This document shows positions 10,549 through 23,150 of a stretch of 64,000 nt of DNA, in pieces; positions within the stretch are counted from its first letter, which is position 1; every line of letters starts with the position of its first letter. The stretch spans positions 1,550,001 to 1,614,000 of the forward strand of contig JAHNUO010000010.1 of the NCBI GenBank assembly GCA_019787685.1. The letters are read 5' to 3'. The DNA is from Chiua virens. Its lineage: Eukaryota; Basidiomycota; Agaricomycetes; Boletales; Boletaceae. The notes under the pieces are model-generated. The model saw only the letters and a list, made by a program, of their open reading frames with translations, did no database searches and had not been told where the DNA came from. The translations under genes were made by a program, and so were the position numbers.

Positions 10549-13345
10549 CGGTTCGGTGATGATCGAGTCTAAGCCTGATGTCTGAGATCCCGTGAATGCT
10601 ATGGCATGGCAAGTTGGATTCGGTGCAGGCCACCTCTGATGCTAGTCTGACCTCCATGATTTCTGCGCGCGAGTCTGTCGATTATACGTGTTTCCATTCC
10701 ATTATGTAGGTTTCATGTCGTTCGCAAGAGTATACTTTCCTAGTCTTTGCACCAGTAGTTTTGGATGCATCTTACGTCGGATAGTATCCGGCGTTAGATG
10801 CAACCAATAATTTTATGTTACAGTAATAGGTCCCTACGTAGTTACGCAAGCTTCTACGTGTCTTGCATCGAGTGCGAGGTGATATTCGATAGCATTAGTA
10901 GTAATTTAGTACTACATCACTGATTCTCTAATTTTCTGATAATGTCCTTGTAAACCCTTATCAACTGACTAATAACCATAAGCGTCATAAACAGTTTATA
11001 TTGGTTGGCATGTTGTGCCACAGGTGTAATTCTGTCAAATGCTGGAGAGTGGTATCAAGATAGTACAAATGGTCAGGCCTTGTCACGCTGCCAGTTGTTT
11101 GGAGTGGCTTAAAGGCTTGTCAGGATCTCTGATAATGGTACATTTATTAGGCAAGGAGTATAATGTGATAGTCAATCATATTGCAATATTCAAAATAAAT
11201 ATTTATTCTTGATCAATAATCATACAAACGTCATAATAATTTAAATTTTTTATTCAAATAATTATTACGACACTACCAAAATCAAGTGACTAGTAGTTAG
11301 AGCCTATGATAACCTTACTGACCCTAGATACTTAACAGCATCAGCCAAACAGTAGTCTCGAACCATCCGTTTTGGTAACCTTGGTTACAGGAAGCGTTCG
11401 GTTTGGGAGTAGCCCGCACTTCCTAAAAAGTAATGTCAGGTTTCGAGACTAATCAAACAGAATGTAAGCGAATCCGAAAAGAGCTCTTAAGTGGCCTAAC
11501 CAAACTCATCGAACACTTATAATATGTTGATAGGTGGCTCAGGCTGGCCCGGATCACGACCCTGTGGGTTAGGAATGGTGAGCCCAACCAGTGACAAAAT
11601 GGTTTCTGTGGTCAGAAAATGAATGACACAAAATGTATGTACTTACTGATCAAACCTTACTTGCAGCAAACACGATCACACAAAGGGTTAGTACTCACCT
11701 CTAAGGTCAGCACCCCATACCTGTCCGTACCCATAGTATGATCATTGATAGCCATCACAGGTTATGGCTGCACGTGCAGGAATGGGTTTATGCACGATGG
11801 TGAGTACAAGGACGAGGGCAAGGCAGCGAGGGGCGAGATGACAGCAAAACAGCAAGTGCAAGGGCAAGTGCAGGTGAGGGCAGGGTGATGGCGACACAGT
11901 GATATATACAGTTGACAAGAATTACTTATGTAAATGGACTGAAGGGACTTACAGCATGAATCATGGCATGATTTGTGATCATATGGTTTGCGGCAATAAG
12001 TATGTAATATTCACGGGTATACAAGTATGGGTATGTACCCGGTTGGGGTTTTGTAAGTCGCTCATCAAGCACTCGATGAGTGCTTAGTGTGGAAATATTC
12101 CTGTATTCCTGTATTACTTTGCTAAGGTTCACTTGGTTGATTTTAAGAGCTGCGATTGGAGGTCCTTAGGTCCTAGAGCTCCTCAAGCGTTCAATCAAGC
12201 GATGACACAGTATGTGATTGCATGCGCATTGTGTCGTTGCTTTTGCACCCTCTGGGCCAGGGTGAGGGTGAGGGTGAGACAAGGGCAAGGTGACACACGA
12301 GTGTTGTGTGCAGACACAAACAAGAACGCGAGAACGCGTTCTCATTTATGTTTGTATGCGATGACCATGCAGACAGTAGGGGGTGAGGGTGAGGGTGAGT
12401 GCGAGACAGCAACAACGATGGCAAAATGGCAAGATGGCTTGGAGGATGAGTGCGATATGGTGATGGCCACGGTGAAATGGCGAGATGATGAGGGTGAGCA
12501 TGAGATGGTGGGGTGAGGGTGAACATGAGGCAGTGAGGACAAGAGGGTGAGAGAAGCAACGACACAATGTGCGCGATTGCACACGTTGTGTGGTCACTTC
12601 TGCACCATCAGGGCAATGGCGAGACAGAGGGTGACAGTGAGAGTGACAGTGAGGGGGCTGAGGGCAAGCATGAGGGTGATGGTAAGCGTGAGACTGCGAG
12701 ACAGCAAGGGCAAGGCGCCAAGGGCTTGACGGCACTGAGACGGCAAGGAAGTGCTAAGCTCGTATACAAACACAAACACAAACGGTATGACCATTCACAT
12801 TCATGTTTGTACACGAGGGTGAGCCTGGTAAGGGTGGCAGTGAGGGCAAGGGTGAGGGCAAGGATGTGGGTGACACGATGAGGGGAGGCAAGGATGGCAG
12901 CCTCGTCGATAGGTTGAGTGGTGGGCTCGGGTGTGGGTTTGTCACAGGTCACAAAAGTGTGACCCACACCCGCTGTGCGGTACCCGAACTCTGACCTGCG
13001 CGGGTTTAGGCCAATCCCTAGTATTCTTAGCCATAAAAACATGCAACTTGCCATTGGAGAAGAAGCATCATACTTAGATCTCTTTTATGTACTCATAAGC
13101 TGATTATCAGAAATCCTGCTCACTCCCAGATAAATTCTAGTATATAATCCTTTATGATGGGATTATCAGGCATTATCATATTACATCTCACATAGATTCC
13201 TTGCACAATTATATTTTTTTTGGGAGGGATTATAAGCAAATATGACAGTTTATAAGGGTTTGACAACATGTATCATGCTGTGAAAAAACCATAACATTTG
13301 TAAAGGATTATCGGGTAAGGAGGGAAATCCTGATGTAGTTGGGTT
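10549..13345. other. gene-poor spacer, AT-rich flanks around a GC-rich repeat
   Basis: No supported gene. The outer parts (10690-11500, 13020-13330) are AT-rich with scattered GATAAT and short inverted similarities such as CTTGTAAACCCTTATCA near 10948 and TTATAAGGGTTTGACAA near 13246. This may be the skeleton of a non-autonomous transposon, but I could not define its ends. The central part is the minisatellite listed separately. Confidence 0.35.
12240..12900. repeat. GGTGAG-rich minisatellite
   Basis: Degenerate repeats of GAGGGTGAGG-type units run through the segment, with interspersed copies of ATTCATGTTTGTA-like sequence (near 12342, 12797). The strong G/C strand asymmetry opens spurious frames on both strands. 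No coding claim. Confidence 0.7.
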
Positions 13346-13769
13346 CTATTGTCGAAACCTCCTGGTCTCGCACTGGAGGTCAAGAACCAAGCCGCATCTG
13401 CAAATGCAAAGGTCGTTATCAAAACAAAAGGACCTTCGTCCACTAGTAATCGCCAACCGCTCTCCCGGGGCCACCGTCGCCACAACTCGCCGTTCAAGCG
13501 CGTCCACAATCACAAATGCGCCTCCCTGGAGGATGTAAAATTGAGGCAGATGGGAGACCCTGCCCTTTGGACATCGCTCCTTGAGCTGTAAGGAGAAGGA
13601 GAAGGTGGGCGAGGCCCGGGGAGTGTGGGTGCGTGCGCTGAAACGGGCGAGGACGAACGACGTGTGTGGAGGGCAAAAGCGCAGGAAGCGGTGCCTCTCC
13701 CTTGCGTCGCTTGTCCGAAGACCTTGCACTTTGGTTCCGCTGAGTGGAGTGCTCCATGTCAATATGCAA
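13346..13769 (-). pseudogene. unidentified gene family, remnant copy 1
   Basis: Minus-strand exon near 13769-13610 encodes a basic stretch SDKRRKGE, then an intron ends at a TTACAG acceptor and a second exon reads LKERCPKGRVSHLPQFYILQ and GGAFVIVDALERRVVATVAP. The same order (basic stretch, short linker, LKER exon) is found on the plus strand at 22480-22900, which is why I think this was a gene. I do not recognise the product. Confidence 0.4.
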
Positions 13770-16008
13770 AATAAATCTTTAATTCAATGGCAATTCAATG
13801 ACTTGCAATAAGTATCTCAATAAACATCACAATCAATTCCAATGTTTTTTTTTTAGTTGTAATGAAGGTTGTAATGCACTGTAGCACACCCCGACGAGGA
13901 CTCGGACCATTCGTCTTTCGGGACCGTGGGACCTGTTGAGTTGTCGATCCTGGACGACCAATCAACACCCGAGAAAATTACAATATATGCGAAACTCAAA
14001 GGTCGGCGTGATTTCTTCCAGTTCCCCCCCAAATCCGTGTTTGGACGTGGGGCATCCGGATTTTTCTTCATGCGACCGTATAACGCTTGGATGGTGTTGA
14101 GATTATCTGGGAATGGTGTGTGATCACACTGGTGCGTATGCATTTGCGCTGAAAGCGCTGACCCTCCTGCTCAGCTAGCAATGTCAATAGCATCTCGATT
14201 TGTCTTGAGCCGTGGCGTGCGCTCATCGTTGCTCAGTCCTTCTGCCCTCCCTTCTCATCGTTTTTGAACCATTTGTTATCGGTCTAGCGCTTCGCTTCAA
14301 GCTCGATGTTTTTCCAATTCCATCAGGACCTCCTGCTCTGCTGGGCCTTCAACTCGGCTCAGCAACTTCGTTTTGACGCCGTCTCTTGTCGTCTCGCGTC
14401 CTGGGCCTTCTGATGGCTTATGGTAGCCTCCAGGTACGCTCTTCTCCCCGCTCCATTTTGATTATCATAGCTGGGTTGTTCTTCCTCTCCCCCTCGAGGT
14501 CATCTCTGCTGCGCTCATATGTGCGTCAGCATCGCTTCCATCGCTCCTGGGAAACTCTGGGAAGTTTCCGGGACTGTCTGGTGTGCGCGCGTCGCCTCCG
14601 GTGCACGCAAAGTCTCTCGGTTCGTCCACCTCACTTCCATCTCCTTCCGGTCGCCTATCTCGACGTAACGCGTCCGTTTCATCGATGTGTTCGTTCTTGT
14701 CGGTCCTATGACACTCCAGATAGGTGGGTGCGTCGTTCGGTGTGTGGCCACTTCACTGCCTAGGTCATCTTTCGACTCTAGTTGCCAAAAAGGTGAGTTT
14801 TCTTTCACCCTTCTCCTTGTGCGCTTTCCCTGACGATCTGGCTTGTCTTGCAGCCTTTTCAGCGTGTTCCTGGAGACCTCGTCGCGTCTAGATGGTGGTG
14901 ACTCTAGATGGTGGTGACGTATGCGTTTCATCGCCTGGCTGTGGAATTATTGTGGCAGGATGTACGCACTTGCTCGTGCTCGCCTGTTTCGGCTCATTGC
15001 TTGTCTGGAGGCCGGTATAATGGTATAATTGGGAGTTTGGGAACTTCAGGTATGTCGCCGTTGACTATTTCGTCGTGCTGACTGTTTGCGTTGACAGTCA
15101 TTATCGTCGTCGATCTTGCCACCCAGCTCAATTTCGACATCCTTGCCCTTGCTGACACGTTCTGATAGGCATATGTTCCACACCTGCCAGTATGTGAGGA
15201 AGAATGGTACCCGCGAGGAAAACTCGTCGCGATCAAGGTCGAAGCATGGTCGAACTCGTATGAGAGTTCCGATATCTCACTCATCACTTAATGCCTCGTA
15301 CTCGGCTCGAAAGGATTTGCAAACCCCAGCGAGCGCATCGTTAAGCTCGGGTATGCGGAAACTTTTATATATTAATCAATCTCTCTGCCAGTGTTCCGTG
15401 CCGTGCAGAAAGCAGTAAGTGTTGTTGAACACACCTATTAAATAAATCTATGCTTCCTCTTGTTCGGGTCGAGGTCTTCCCGCAGGGTTGTTGGATTCGA
15501 AATTATTGTTTCAATGTTACTAATAAGGGCACTGACGTCGATGCTGAAGATGGTGATAATCCCTCAACGGCTAGCAATACCCCCTAATCTGAACTACATT
15601 TTAAGTCAGAAGGACCGCATGGTCTCCGCAAGGCATCCCACCCGACTGGTTGGTTGAGGTCCATACTTGTTTCCGTCTCTGACTCAAAGCATTGTTCTTT
15701 TGTGCCGATAACATTGACCCGCTTCCTCCATGCGTCATTATCTGCCACTTCATCATATCCACTTGCCCGCTCTCAGTCTGCTTCCCCCACTCAGCCTCAC
15801 TGTGCTGACTCACCGCCTACTGAATCCGAGATCCCTTCACGATCGACTGGAGCACGTCACAGGAAATGGTAAGAGGTAGAAGTGCACTAAAAACAGAGAG
15901 ACGTGTCTCGATGCCGTGCGTCTTGGGCTCAATTGTTACTAGTACAAGTGCAGTAAAACAGGCTGGTGCGACAGATGTTCTACGTCTTCGATGATTCTGT
16001 CCCAATGA
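13770..16008. other. no supported gene
   Basis: Several 70-140-codon frames on both strands, none with a motif I trust. 14890-14920 contains a short direct repeat (TCTAGATGGTGGTGAC twice). The plus strand near 15200-15240 reads RGKLVAIKVEAW, which resembles a kinase beta-3 strand, but nothing around it supports a kinase. Confidence 0.35.
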
Positions 16009-16934
16009 CTATGAAGAACGTAACAGCTGCTTTACAGCGTCCCAAGCTATTCTTGTAGCGTGTTCATCTGGCTCCACGGGATTGGTGGCGTTTCTGCCCG
16101 TATCTGCATGGTCCTTAGTCTCCAATATAGCGCGATGGATGGTGAGATTCCATTTCCAGGGCGGTTTCCCAACGCATTTCCGTTTGCAGTCGAGGGCCTC
16201 CAACTTTAGATACCCTTCCCAGTGCCTTTTCCTCTTTTCAGAGTCCAATTTGTCCGAGAAGGAGAGGACTCCATGTAGCCGCTCGGGAACACATGTGAAA
16301 CCTGGCGGTAAGGCAAGGTCGAAAAGATCCAGATACCTCAGGATACGACTCGAGTCTTTAGGGTCGGTTTCAAGTCTATCCACGTAGATTACCCCAACGT
16401 GAGTGGACTTTGCTCTGAACAGACGGTCTTTCGTTTTTACTCGTGTTTGGCAAGGAACAAGTAGAATCTTACTTTGACTTTTTTAACCAACGCTTGATTT
16501 CCTCTTGTGTCCCATGGCATTCGTCGTCAAGGGAGGGTATATCCACAAATACAATGTTCTCTTGTTTGCCTTGAGCAACTTGAAGGAAGCTCAATGGATC
16601 GTTAAGCTTGCATCTGATGGCTACTGGGCCCTTACTAGCCTTGTTCGGAGTAAGGGACGCGCTATGTGCAATGTCAGGGCTGTTGGTTGCTGCTTTTGTG
16701 AACTGCGAAGGCGAGAACGTTGAGGCTGAGCGCTGAGCTATAGAACAAAATGGGAGGTAATACCCAACTCTTTCCGCCTCCAGCAGGTCCCACCACACTG
16801 CACATACAGACGATACATCAGCATAGAACGATTCCAGGTGCGTCTCAGAAAACGCACAATACTACTATGTCATTGTCGTTCAATTGGTATGTGCGACTAG
16901 AACTTGAGAAGATTGCCTTTAACCACCCGAACAT
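16009..16934 (-). CDS. type 2 P-loop GTPase
   Basis: Exons on the minus strand: 16858-16934 (MFGWLKAIF, ends DNDIVVF), 16764-16797 (P-loop VVGPAGGGKSW), 16473-16702 (G3-like IVFVDIPS, then W..KK) and a last exon from about 16415 (VIYVDRLETD) to the stop at 16009. Intron phases equal those of the type 2 domains at 20625-21511 and 25957-26825. Type 2 differs from type 1 by GKSW instead of GKST, by the DIPS/DTPS motif and by VIY-DR-E after the third intron. No kinase follows: the frame ends at a TAG after LLRSS, and the next 200 bases contain no linker exon. Role inferred as a nucleotide-binding switch; partners unknown. Confidence 0.72.
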
Positions 16935-17238
16935 CTCGTGAAATGTCGAGGGGAAGAGGGACGAGGATGAGATATTACTGAGTCGCTGGTGTGTCTACGA
17001 TACCACTTTGAGGCGATTCCGGGTCATTGCGCCTGCAGGTTGTCGTGAACGTGCTGGCTCTCGAACGCGTCCATGCGGACATTGTGACGCTGTAACGATG
17101 TTCCGTTACACCCAATCCCTAGGCTCAGGCGCGCCTGCGAATCTTGGATCTACGTGAGCGAAACGAAGCGTTGTGAACACGCCACGCCACTCGAAGCTCT
17201 GCCGCATGACTCCTCGTTGTGACGTACTTGCAGAAAGA
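16935..17238. other. short spacer
   Basis: No gene recognised between the GTPase start and the kinase relic. Confidence 0.3.
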
Positions 17239-17484
17239 TCAAATTTTGAACACTCCCAACAAACCGATACCACCGTATGTAAGATCGGACTGAATTGGGC
17301 GGGGTTTCGATATGATATGCATCATTCGAGGCTTCCTCGTGCCCGCCTCGGTCATTACCGACCCCTTTGACTCAGACAACCTGGTTTCGTCGAGGTTTTC
17401 ATACCCGTTGCCCAGCGCAGTCATAATTCCGAAGTCCACCAGCCTGCAAGCCGTGCAGTCGGGGACGTGGCAAATTTGCTGCAT
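17239..17484 (-). pseudogene. kinase activation-loop relic
   Basis: A minus-strand open stretch of 81 codons contains CTACRLVDFGIMTALGNG followed by a T/S-rich loop, the usual layout around the DFG motif of fungal TKL kinases. No VAIK, HGD or APE neighbour was found, so it is a fragment. The match rests on one motif. Confidence 0.4.
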
Positions 17485-17760
17485 TCTGTGTCACGCCATC
17501 TATCCTTTGTTCAGTGTCCTCGTACTATCACCCAGTTCAGTTGTCTCTCCACCAGATCCCGCGTCGGTTAACATTCACATCAAACAGTCCCTCAGGTAAA
17601 CGGACTCTCGTAAACCCATGTTTTGACTTCTTTCTAATCAACTCTGATCAGTATTGAACAGACAATTGTACGACACAAGGTATGCTGCGAAATGTTAAGG
17701 TCGGTGACGCTTCCAGTCAATGTCACTCCCTTGCCAAAATACCGCTGACTCCCTCTGACA

Positions 17761-20233
17761 GGGTTGGTTCCTGGGGAAGAAGTCGGAGGAAAATAACGCA
17801 GGCCATGGTGGAACATCCTCGCACCGGTCAGATGCAGGGTCATCGCGGCGACAGGATGCGGATCCAGATGGCCGACGAAACGCGATCCAGACGAATCAGA
17901 CGCGTAGCCACATCCAGAACGGCGCTCGCACTCTGCACCAGAGCTACCTCGGTGGCCCGAGTCAGAGCCAGACAGGCATCGAAGTGCTGACTCAGTCGGG
18001 TCACCAGGCGCAGAGCAAGACGGAGGGCCGGAGTCAGGGTCGAAAAGGGGATGATCATACCCAGGCTCGAACGTATGGCGAGCCGCAGAGCGACCAGACC
18101 AAGGCTCGGACTCAGACTCAGACTCGTATGGCCGGTCAGGCGCAGACCCAGTTAGCCATTCAGAGCCAGGGTCACGCTATCGAACGACTGGGGACCCAGA
18201 CGGGCGACCGGATCCGTGCTGAGAGGGACGACGAGACACGGAGCCAAGCCGGGGATGATACACACAGTCCAACCTGGCACAGCGTGCACAGTCAGATCGG
18301 CGACGAGATCGACAGCCAGATTACAAGCCAAAAGCAAAGACCGAAATGGGACAAGACGGAGACCAAGGATAGCCCACCAGGCGAAGAGCATGAGCCTCCT
18401 CAGGACGAGCCCTCCTCTGTGGTAGAAGTAGAGGCCGCAAAAGAAGGCGACTCCAAATTGTACGGACTTAAACTTGTAGTTCTACTGGGAGATATCTAAC
18501 TCGACTTTCCCAAGTGTCACGGGTCCAACGCGCCTCGCGTATGGGGAGCCACAGAGCGACAAGACCAAGGCTCGGACTCAGACTCAGACCCGTACCCCTG
18601 ACCAGGGTCAGGCTGTCGAACAAATGGTGACCCCGATGGCCGACCGGTTCCAGGCTGAGAGGGACGACGAGACACAGAGCAAGGCCGGGGATGATATACA
18701 TATTCAGACCTCGCACAACATACAAAGTCAGATCGGCGACGAGATCGACAGCATTATAAGCCAAAGGCAAAGCCCGAAATGGGACAAGACGGAGACCAAG
18801 GATAGCCCACCAGGCGAAGAGCACGAGCTTCCGAAGGACGAGTCCTCTTCTGTGGTGGGGGTAGAGGCCGCGAAAGAAGGTGACTCGAACCCGTATGCAC
18901 TTAATACTTGTAGTTCTACTGTGAGGTATCTAACTCGATTTCCCCCCAGTGTCACAGGTCCATCGCGCCTTGGAAGGATAATGGTAAGATAAACACCATA
19001 TGTTCGAGTTTCTTCATTCATATCCCTGCCATTTTCTTCCCCAATTCATCCTCAAAGAATTTACTCTCGGGAACGAAGTTCAAGAAAAGTATTGGGCATC
19101 GAGACGGAGGGTCGTCGCAGCAACCAGAAACAGAGAAAGATATTCAGACGGAAGAATATCTAGGGTTGACGAGTATTGAAGATCTCAAAGAGAACGATAT
19201 TGTAATAGCGTGCGTGACAAAAATCTTGGTAATGAAATATCTGACTCGATCTGCCCCAGTGTAATGGGCCCGACGGGCTCTGGAAAGAGCACGGTAAGAC
19301 AATCGCCAAGTGGTCGAGTTTTGTCACTCATTATGCTCAGTTCGTACACTCTGCCAGCGGATATGAGACTGCAGGAGTAGGGGACGGGTTGAAGTCATTT
19401 ACAAGTGACGTGCGTCCTGTCAGATTCCGAGAGCAGAAGAGCGGACGATATGTAGTCCTCGTGGATACGCCAGGATTCGATGACACGTACAAATCGGATC
19501 TCGACATTTTGAACATGATTTCGAACTGGCTTAGCTCAAGGTAACGTGTGATGTTTACTATTTGTGTTCCCTACCCTCATCTCACTTGAACAGTTACAAG
19601 AAGGACAAGCTTCTCTCTGCGATATTGTATATGCATCGGATCACGGACAACCGCGTTGCCGGCACGTCCCTGAAAAACCTTCGGGTATTTCGAGAACTCT
19701 GCGGAGACGACGCTTTGCAGAAAGTATACTTCACTACGACGATGTGGGATGAAGTTACGCAGGATGTAGGCAAGAGAAGACTGGAAGAACTCAAGTCAGT
19801 GTACTGGAAAAATTTGATCAGTCACGGCGCCCAAGTATTTTGTTGTCTCGAGACTAGTTCGCCGAAGGAACTCGTTCAAAGGATCGTTGATCAGGCTGAG
19901 GATAGTCGCAAGGCGCTGCTACTCCAAGAAGAAATGGTCGAGCTGCAGAAGGAGATCAAAGAAACAGCAGCTGGGCGGGAACTGTACTCCCAATTGGAGG
20001 CTATAGTCCAGAATCAAACGGAGGCTATACAAAGGCTGAACAAGGCCAGGGTGGGGGCTGAGGACCCGCAGTTGCTGTCGGAGCTTGGGGCGCAGCTTGC
20101 GGAATTACGGGAGCAGATGGACGAAAAGATTCTCGACATGGAGAAACTGAAGTTACCACGGATGAAACGTTTCCTTTCCAAGATACAGGACCCGTCGAAA
20201 GCGTTCCGTTCATTGTTCTCTTCACTACGCTGA
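17761..20233 (+). CDS. type 1 GTPase with coiled coil and long Q/T/R-rich N-terminus
   Basis: Core exons: to 19209 (ends KENDIVIA), 19260-19293 (P-loop VMGPTGSGKST), 19341-19540 (VDTPGFDDTYKSD), 19594-20233 (YMHRITDNRVAGTSL, TTMWDEV, then about 130 residues of heptad-rich coiled coil, ending in a basic/hydrophobic tail KRFLSKIQ, FRSLFSSLR). No frame break was found in the core. Unlike its relatives it ends at a stop and has no linker exons, so it is a GTPase-only member. Upstream, 17761-18500 is an open stretch rich in Gln, Thr and Arg. The N-terminal and P-loop exon region has been tandemly triplicated, with the first two P-loop exons decayed. Whether the Q-rich part is in the mature mRNA is uncertain. 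Confidence 0.72.
18016..18985 (+). repeat. two diverged copies of the N-terminal/P-loop exon region
   Basis: Unit 1 (about 18016-18548) and unit 2 (about 18540-18985) share AERDDETQSKAGDD-type, KWDKTETKDSPPGEEHE and VEAAKEGDS segments. Each ends in an intron and an exon relic beginning TGTCACGGGTCCA (18515) or TGTCACAGGTCCA (18950). These align with the true P-loop exon at 19260 but have lost the glycines and the lysine. Confidence 0.7.
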
Positions 20234-20624
20234 GCGCTCGTGTATTGCACAACTTTATTGTCCACGAGTATCATACATTGATGCCAGTGTTATAGCCAAC
20301 CTCAGGCTTATATTTATTGTACCGGTTTCCTCTAGCGCAGAGCGTGGCGGATTGTGCGGTACATCGAGTGACTCCCAGCCTGAGCATGGGAAGATATGAA
20401 CATCGCAAGCCCTTCCAGAGGTTTGCGGCGCATTCATGAGAATTTATATGCCACGAACGCCACCAGGACGGACGGTCTTCTATGAGTATCAATCGCGACA
20501 CCGCCAATCGAACACAAGTTGCCTATTGCAACATGTGGTATGTACGTCTATCAATTCAAGCTTGAGATATCTCGATTGAATGTCCATAAGTACAGTTCGC
20601 AGTGAGAATTGCGAATCGCCACCG

Positions 20625-21511
20625 TTAGTTTCTAAATAGCTCCCATACAATCTTCCAAGCTACGTCTGGCTCTCCCTGGAAAAGCTCTTCTTGTACATTG
20701 AATCTACGTCTGGGGCTGTGAGAATGGTTCCACGAGTCCACTTGTTTACAAAGTTTGGCTCTGCGTTCTACGATCTTGCTCTCTGGAATATTGCCCGAGG
20801 TTTGGTCATAGCTGACGACAAAGCGCAATCGCTGCAAGCACCCGGCGTCCTTGATCTTTTGAATACTGGACAGTTCGTTGAGGTGATTCTTGATCGGTTC
20901 AAGGTCTGGATCGGTTTCAACTCGATGCATGTAAATCACCCCCACTTGCAAGGGCTGGAACCTATGGCCATCAGCATGACCGTGCAAGGGGCGAAGCATG
21001 GGAAGGCCGACTTTGTTTTCGAGATCCATTCTTCGATTTCCCTTCGGGCATCGATATGATCGCACCCAGTCAGGAACGCAGGCGTGTCAACGAATACGAC
21101 ACTTTTTGCTCCCCCTTTCACTAGCAGCTCCGTCTTTGCATCATCCACCATTTCACATCGGATGGCTTGAACTTTTCAGTGCTGGGGTGTTGGTCCTTGC
21201 TTGCACTGATCAAATCAGTTCTAGTCACTTCTCTGGTGAACTGAGATTAAGATAAGACGAGATCAGGTATATAACTTGGTGAGGTACCACCCACCCAACT
21301 CTTTCCGGATCCTGTCGGTCCTACTACACTGTTCACGATGCATGTGTCATGATCAGAGACGAATGGAGACCTCAACGGCTGATTTAATGAATTATGACGT
21401 GACGTACAATACCACGATGTCATCCTCAGATATGTGAGATGCAGCTGACCCCCGCTTGAACGTTTGGTTCCATACATCGATGACCAACTTGAAGTGGGCC
21501 CAATTCTGCAT
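20625..21511 (-). CDS. type 2 P-loop GTPase
   Basis: The start exon opens with MQNWAHFKLVIDVWNQ at 21511 and ends EDDIVVF. P-loop exon 21295-21328 reads VVGPTGSGKSW. The G3 exon contains VVFVDTPAF and WISKTK, and the last exon contains GVIYMHRVETDPD and ends WELFRN at 20625. The layout equals the other two type 2 copies. The 3' end is convergent with the GTPase ending at 20233, and there is no linker or kinase, so this is a GTPase-only copy. No frame break seen. Confidence 0.7.
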
Positions 21512-22479
21512 CTTTGGCGGTGGCATGGTCTGAGAACAAAGACTTTTTCTTGCAAGGTGTACGTGCCAGGTGAAGATCGGATTGATGATTCCTCCTTCCC
21601 ACGATACCTGGTATGCTTATAATATATAGCTCATACTATGAAGAGAAGGTTCCACATCAAATAACTTGAAATCGGATCCCTCGGGTCCTTGGTCAGAAGC
21701 TGGTATTGTCGAGTCTGTACTATTTACCGTAGCACCATTGTACTCAATACGAGCATAATCACCACGATGAGGTACCGGCTCCGGGGAGTTGGAGTTGGCA
21801 CGAAGGAAAGGGTGAGATGATGAGAGGGTGCCTGGACGCGATGACAGAACGACTCATGTCGTCGTGCCGTGTTGCGAGACGGTAAGGAGCGGGAGCAAAG
21901 AGATTTGAAGGAGAAAGGCGAGGTGGATACCACTTGACGTCATGGCGATGTAACTCCATCGTTGTCGTCGTGCCGTCGTGTCGTCGTGATACGGGCAAGA
22001 GAGGGCACAATGAAAGGTGAGAACGAGGTGAGGTGAGGGCACAAGGTGATGAGGTGATGGTACGACAACGCAGCGTCGCGACGTCGTGGTGTCGTGGTGT
22101 CTTTGCATCGTTACAATACGTCGGTAGTGGAGAAGACATGAAAGAAGGGGAGAGACGAGTAGAGGCAGAGATAGAGGAAAGCCAGCCAGAAAATGAGGCA
22201 CCGGAGAGACGGTAGCGCGACGGGAAAGACCATAGATGTATCAATAACGTCGGATCGGCATGGTTGTCACGATGAGACGATGGAATATGCCATCACAAAG
22301 TTCATCGAGACTTGTCGAGACGAGTCCAGGAAGCACTGGCTGCACTGCCATTAGGGCTACCTCATGATCATCAATGGAAGCTACTACTTACCTTAGCACC
22401 CAGGATTGAGCACATAGAATCAGCGCCATGACATGACGGCCACAGCATTGCCAGTGTCAGCAAGAAGGTCGAACTGTGG
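21512..22479. other. low-complexity intergenic region
   Basis: 21760-22110 is rich in CGTCGTG/GTGAGG-type simple sequence that opens frames on both strands without motifs. No gene supported. Confidence 0.4.
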
Positions 22480-23150
22480 TATAGCGAGGCACGAGCGCAG
22501 CCACACTGGGTCTTTGGACAAGCGACGCAAGCGCGAGAGGCACCGCTCCCGCACTTTTTTTTTTTTCTTTTGAGTCAATTTATGCCCTATTGCGGAGTAC
22601 CAGGACTCTATGGAGGACAGTCTATCTAAGCTAGGAGCTCCCAGTGCTCCTCCGCAGCTCCGTCTGTGCAAATGCCCCGGGATGAGTATTCCATCCGGTC
22701 CGCCGTTCCTGTCGGCCGTTTTAGATTCCGCACTCTTGCTTAACCTCGCCCACCTAGTCCCTCTGCCTCCCTCTCCTCAGCTCAAGGAGCGACTTCCAAA
22801 GACTGCCGCACTGTGGTGTCGCCACATCGTACGTAATATTAGTGTTCATTCCCAATTCATTCCATACACCCGCTTTTCTAATACTAACCACTGATCAAGG
22901 AAGATTTCGAATTTGACTTTCCAATCTGACTATACTCACCCTCACGTGGTATCAGTCCTCGCAGTGCCAGCGCCGAACGCGGACAAGGACGTAATGTAAC
23001 TTAAGAGAGAGCGAAATGGCCCGGGGCAGCGCGGAAAAAGGAAAATTGGTTATTACCAGGGGTCGGCGGGACCATTATTCATCCCAGAACTCAGGCCGCG
23101 ACTCGGAACGATGCTTCAACTTGTCGCTGGAAACATTTCAATTCTCCCAA
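22480..23150 (+). pseudogene. unidentified gene family, remnant copy 2
   Basis: Same family as 13346-13769 on the opposite strand: LDKRRKRERHRSRTFF near 22512, then LLNLAHLVPLPPSPQ, LKERLPKTAALWCRHIV (22780-22830) after a TCCTCAG acceptor, then pieces GYYQGSAGPLFIPELRPRL and GTMLQLVAGN (23050-23130) separated by in-frame stops. The order of pieces suggests an old multi-exon gene. Product not recognised. Confidence 0.45.

Noticed and set aside
12240..12900. Telomere-like repeat
   Set aside because: The unit is GGTGAG/GAGGGT and degenerate, not the fungal TTAGGG, and it lies inside the window between genes.
15184..15360. Possible kinase fragment (RGKLVAIKVEAW, later SERIVKLGYAE)
   Set aside because: The two motifs are not joined by a clean frame or splice pair, and no HGD, DFG or APE motif follows. 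Too weak to annotate.
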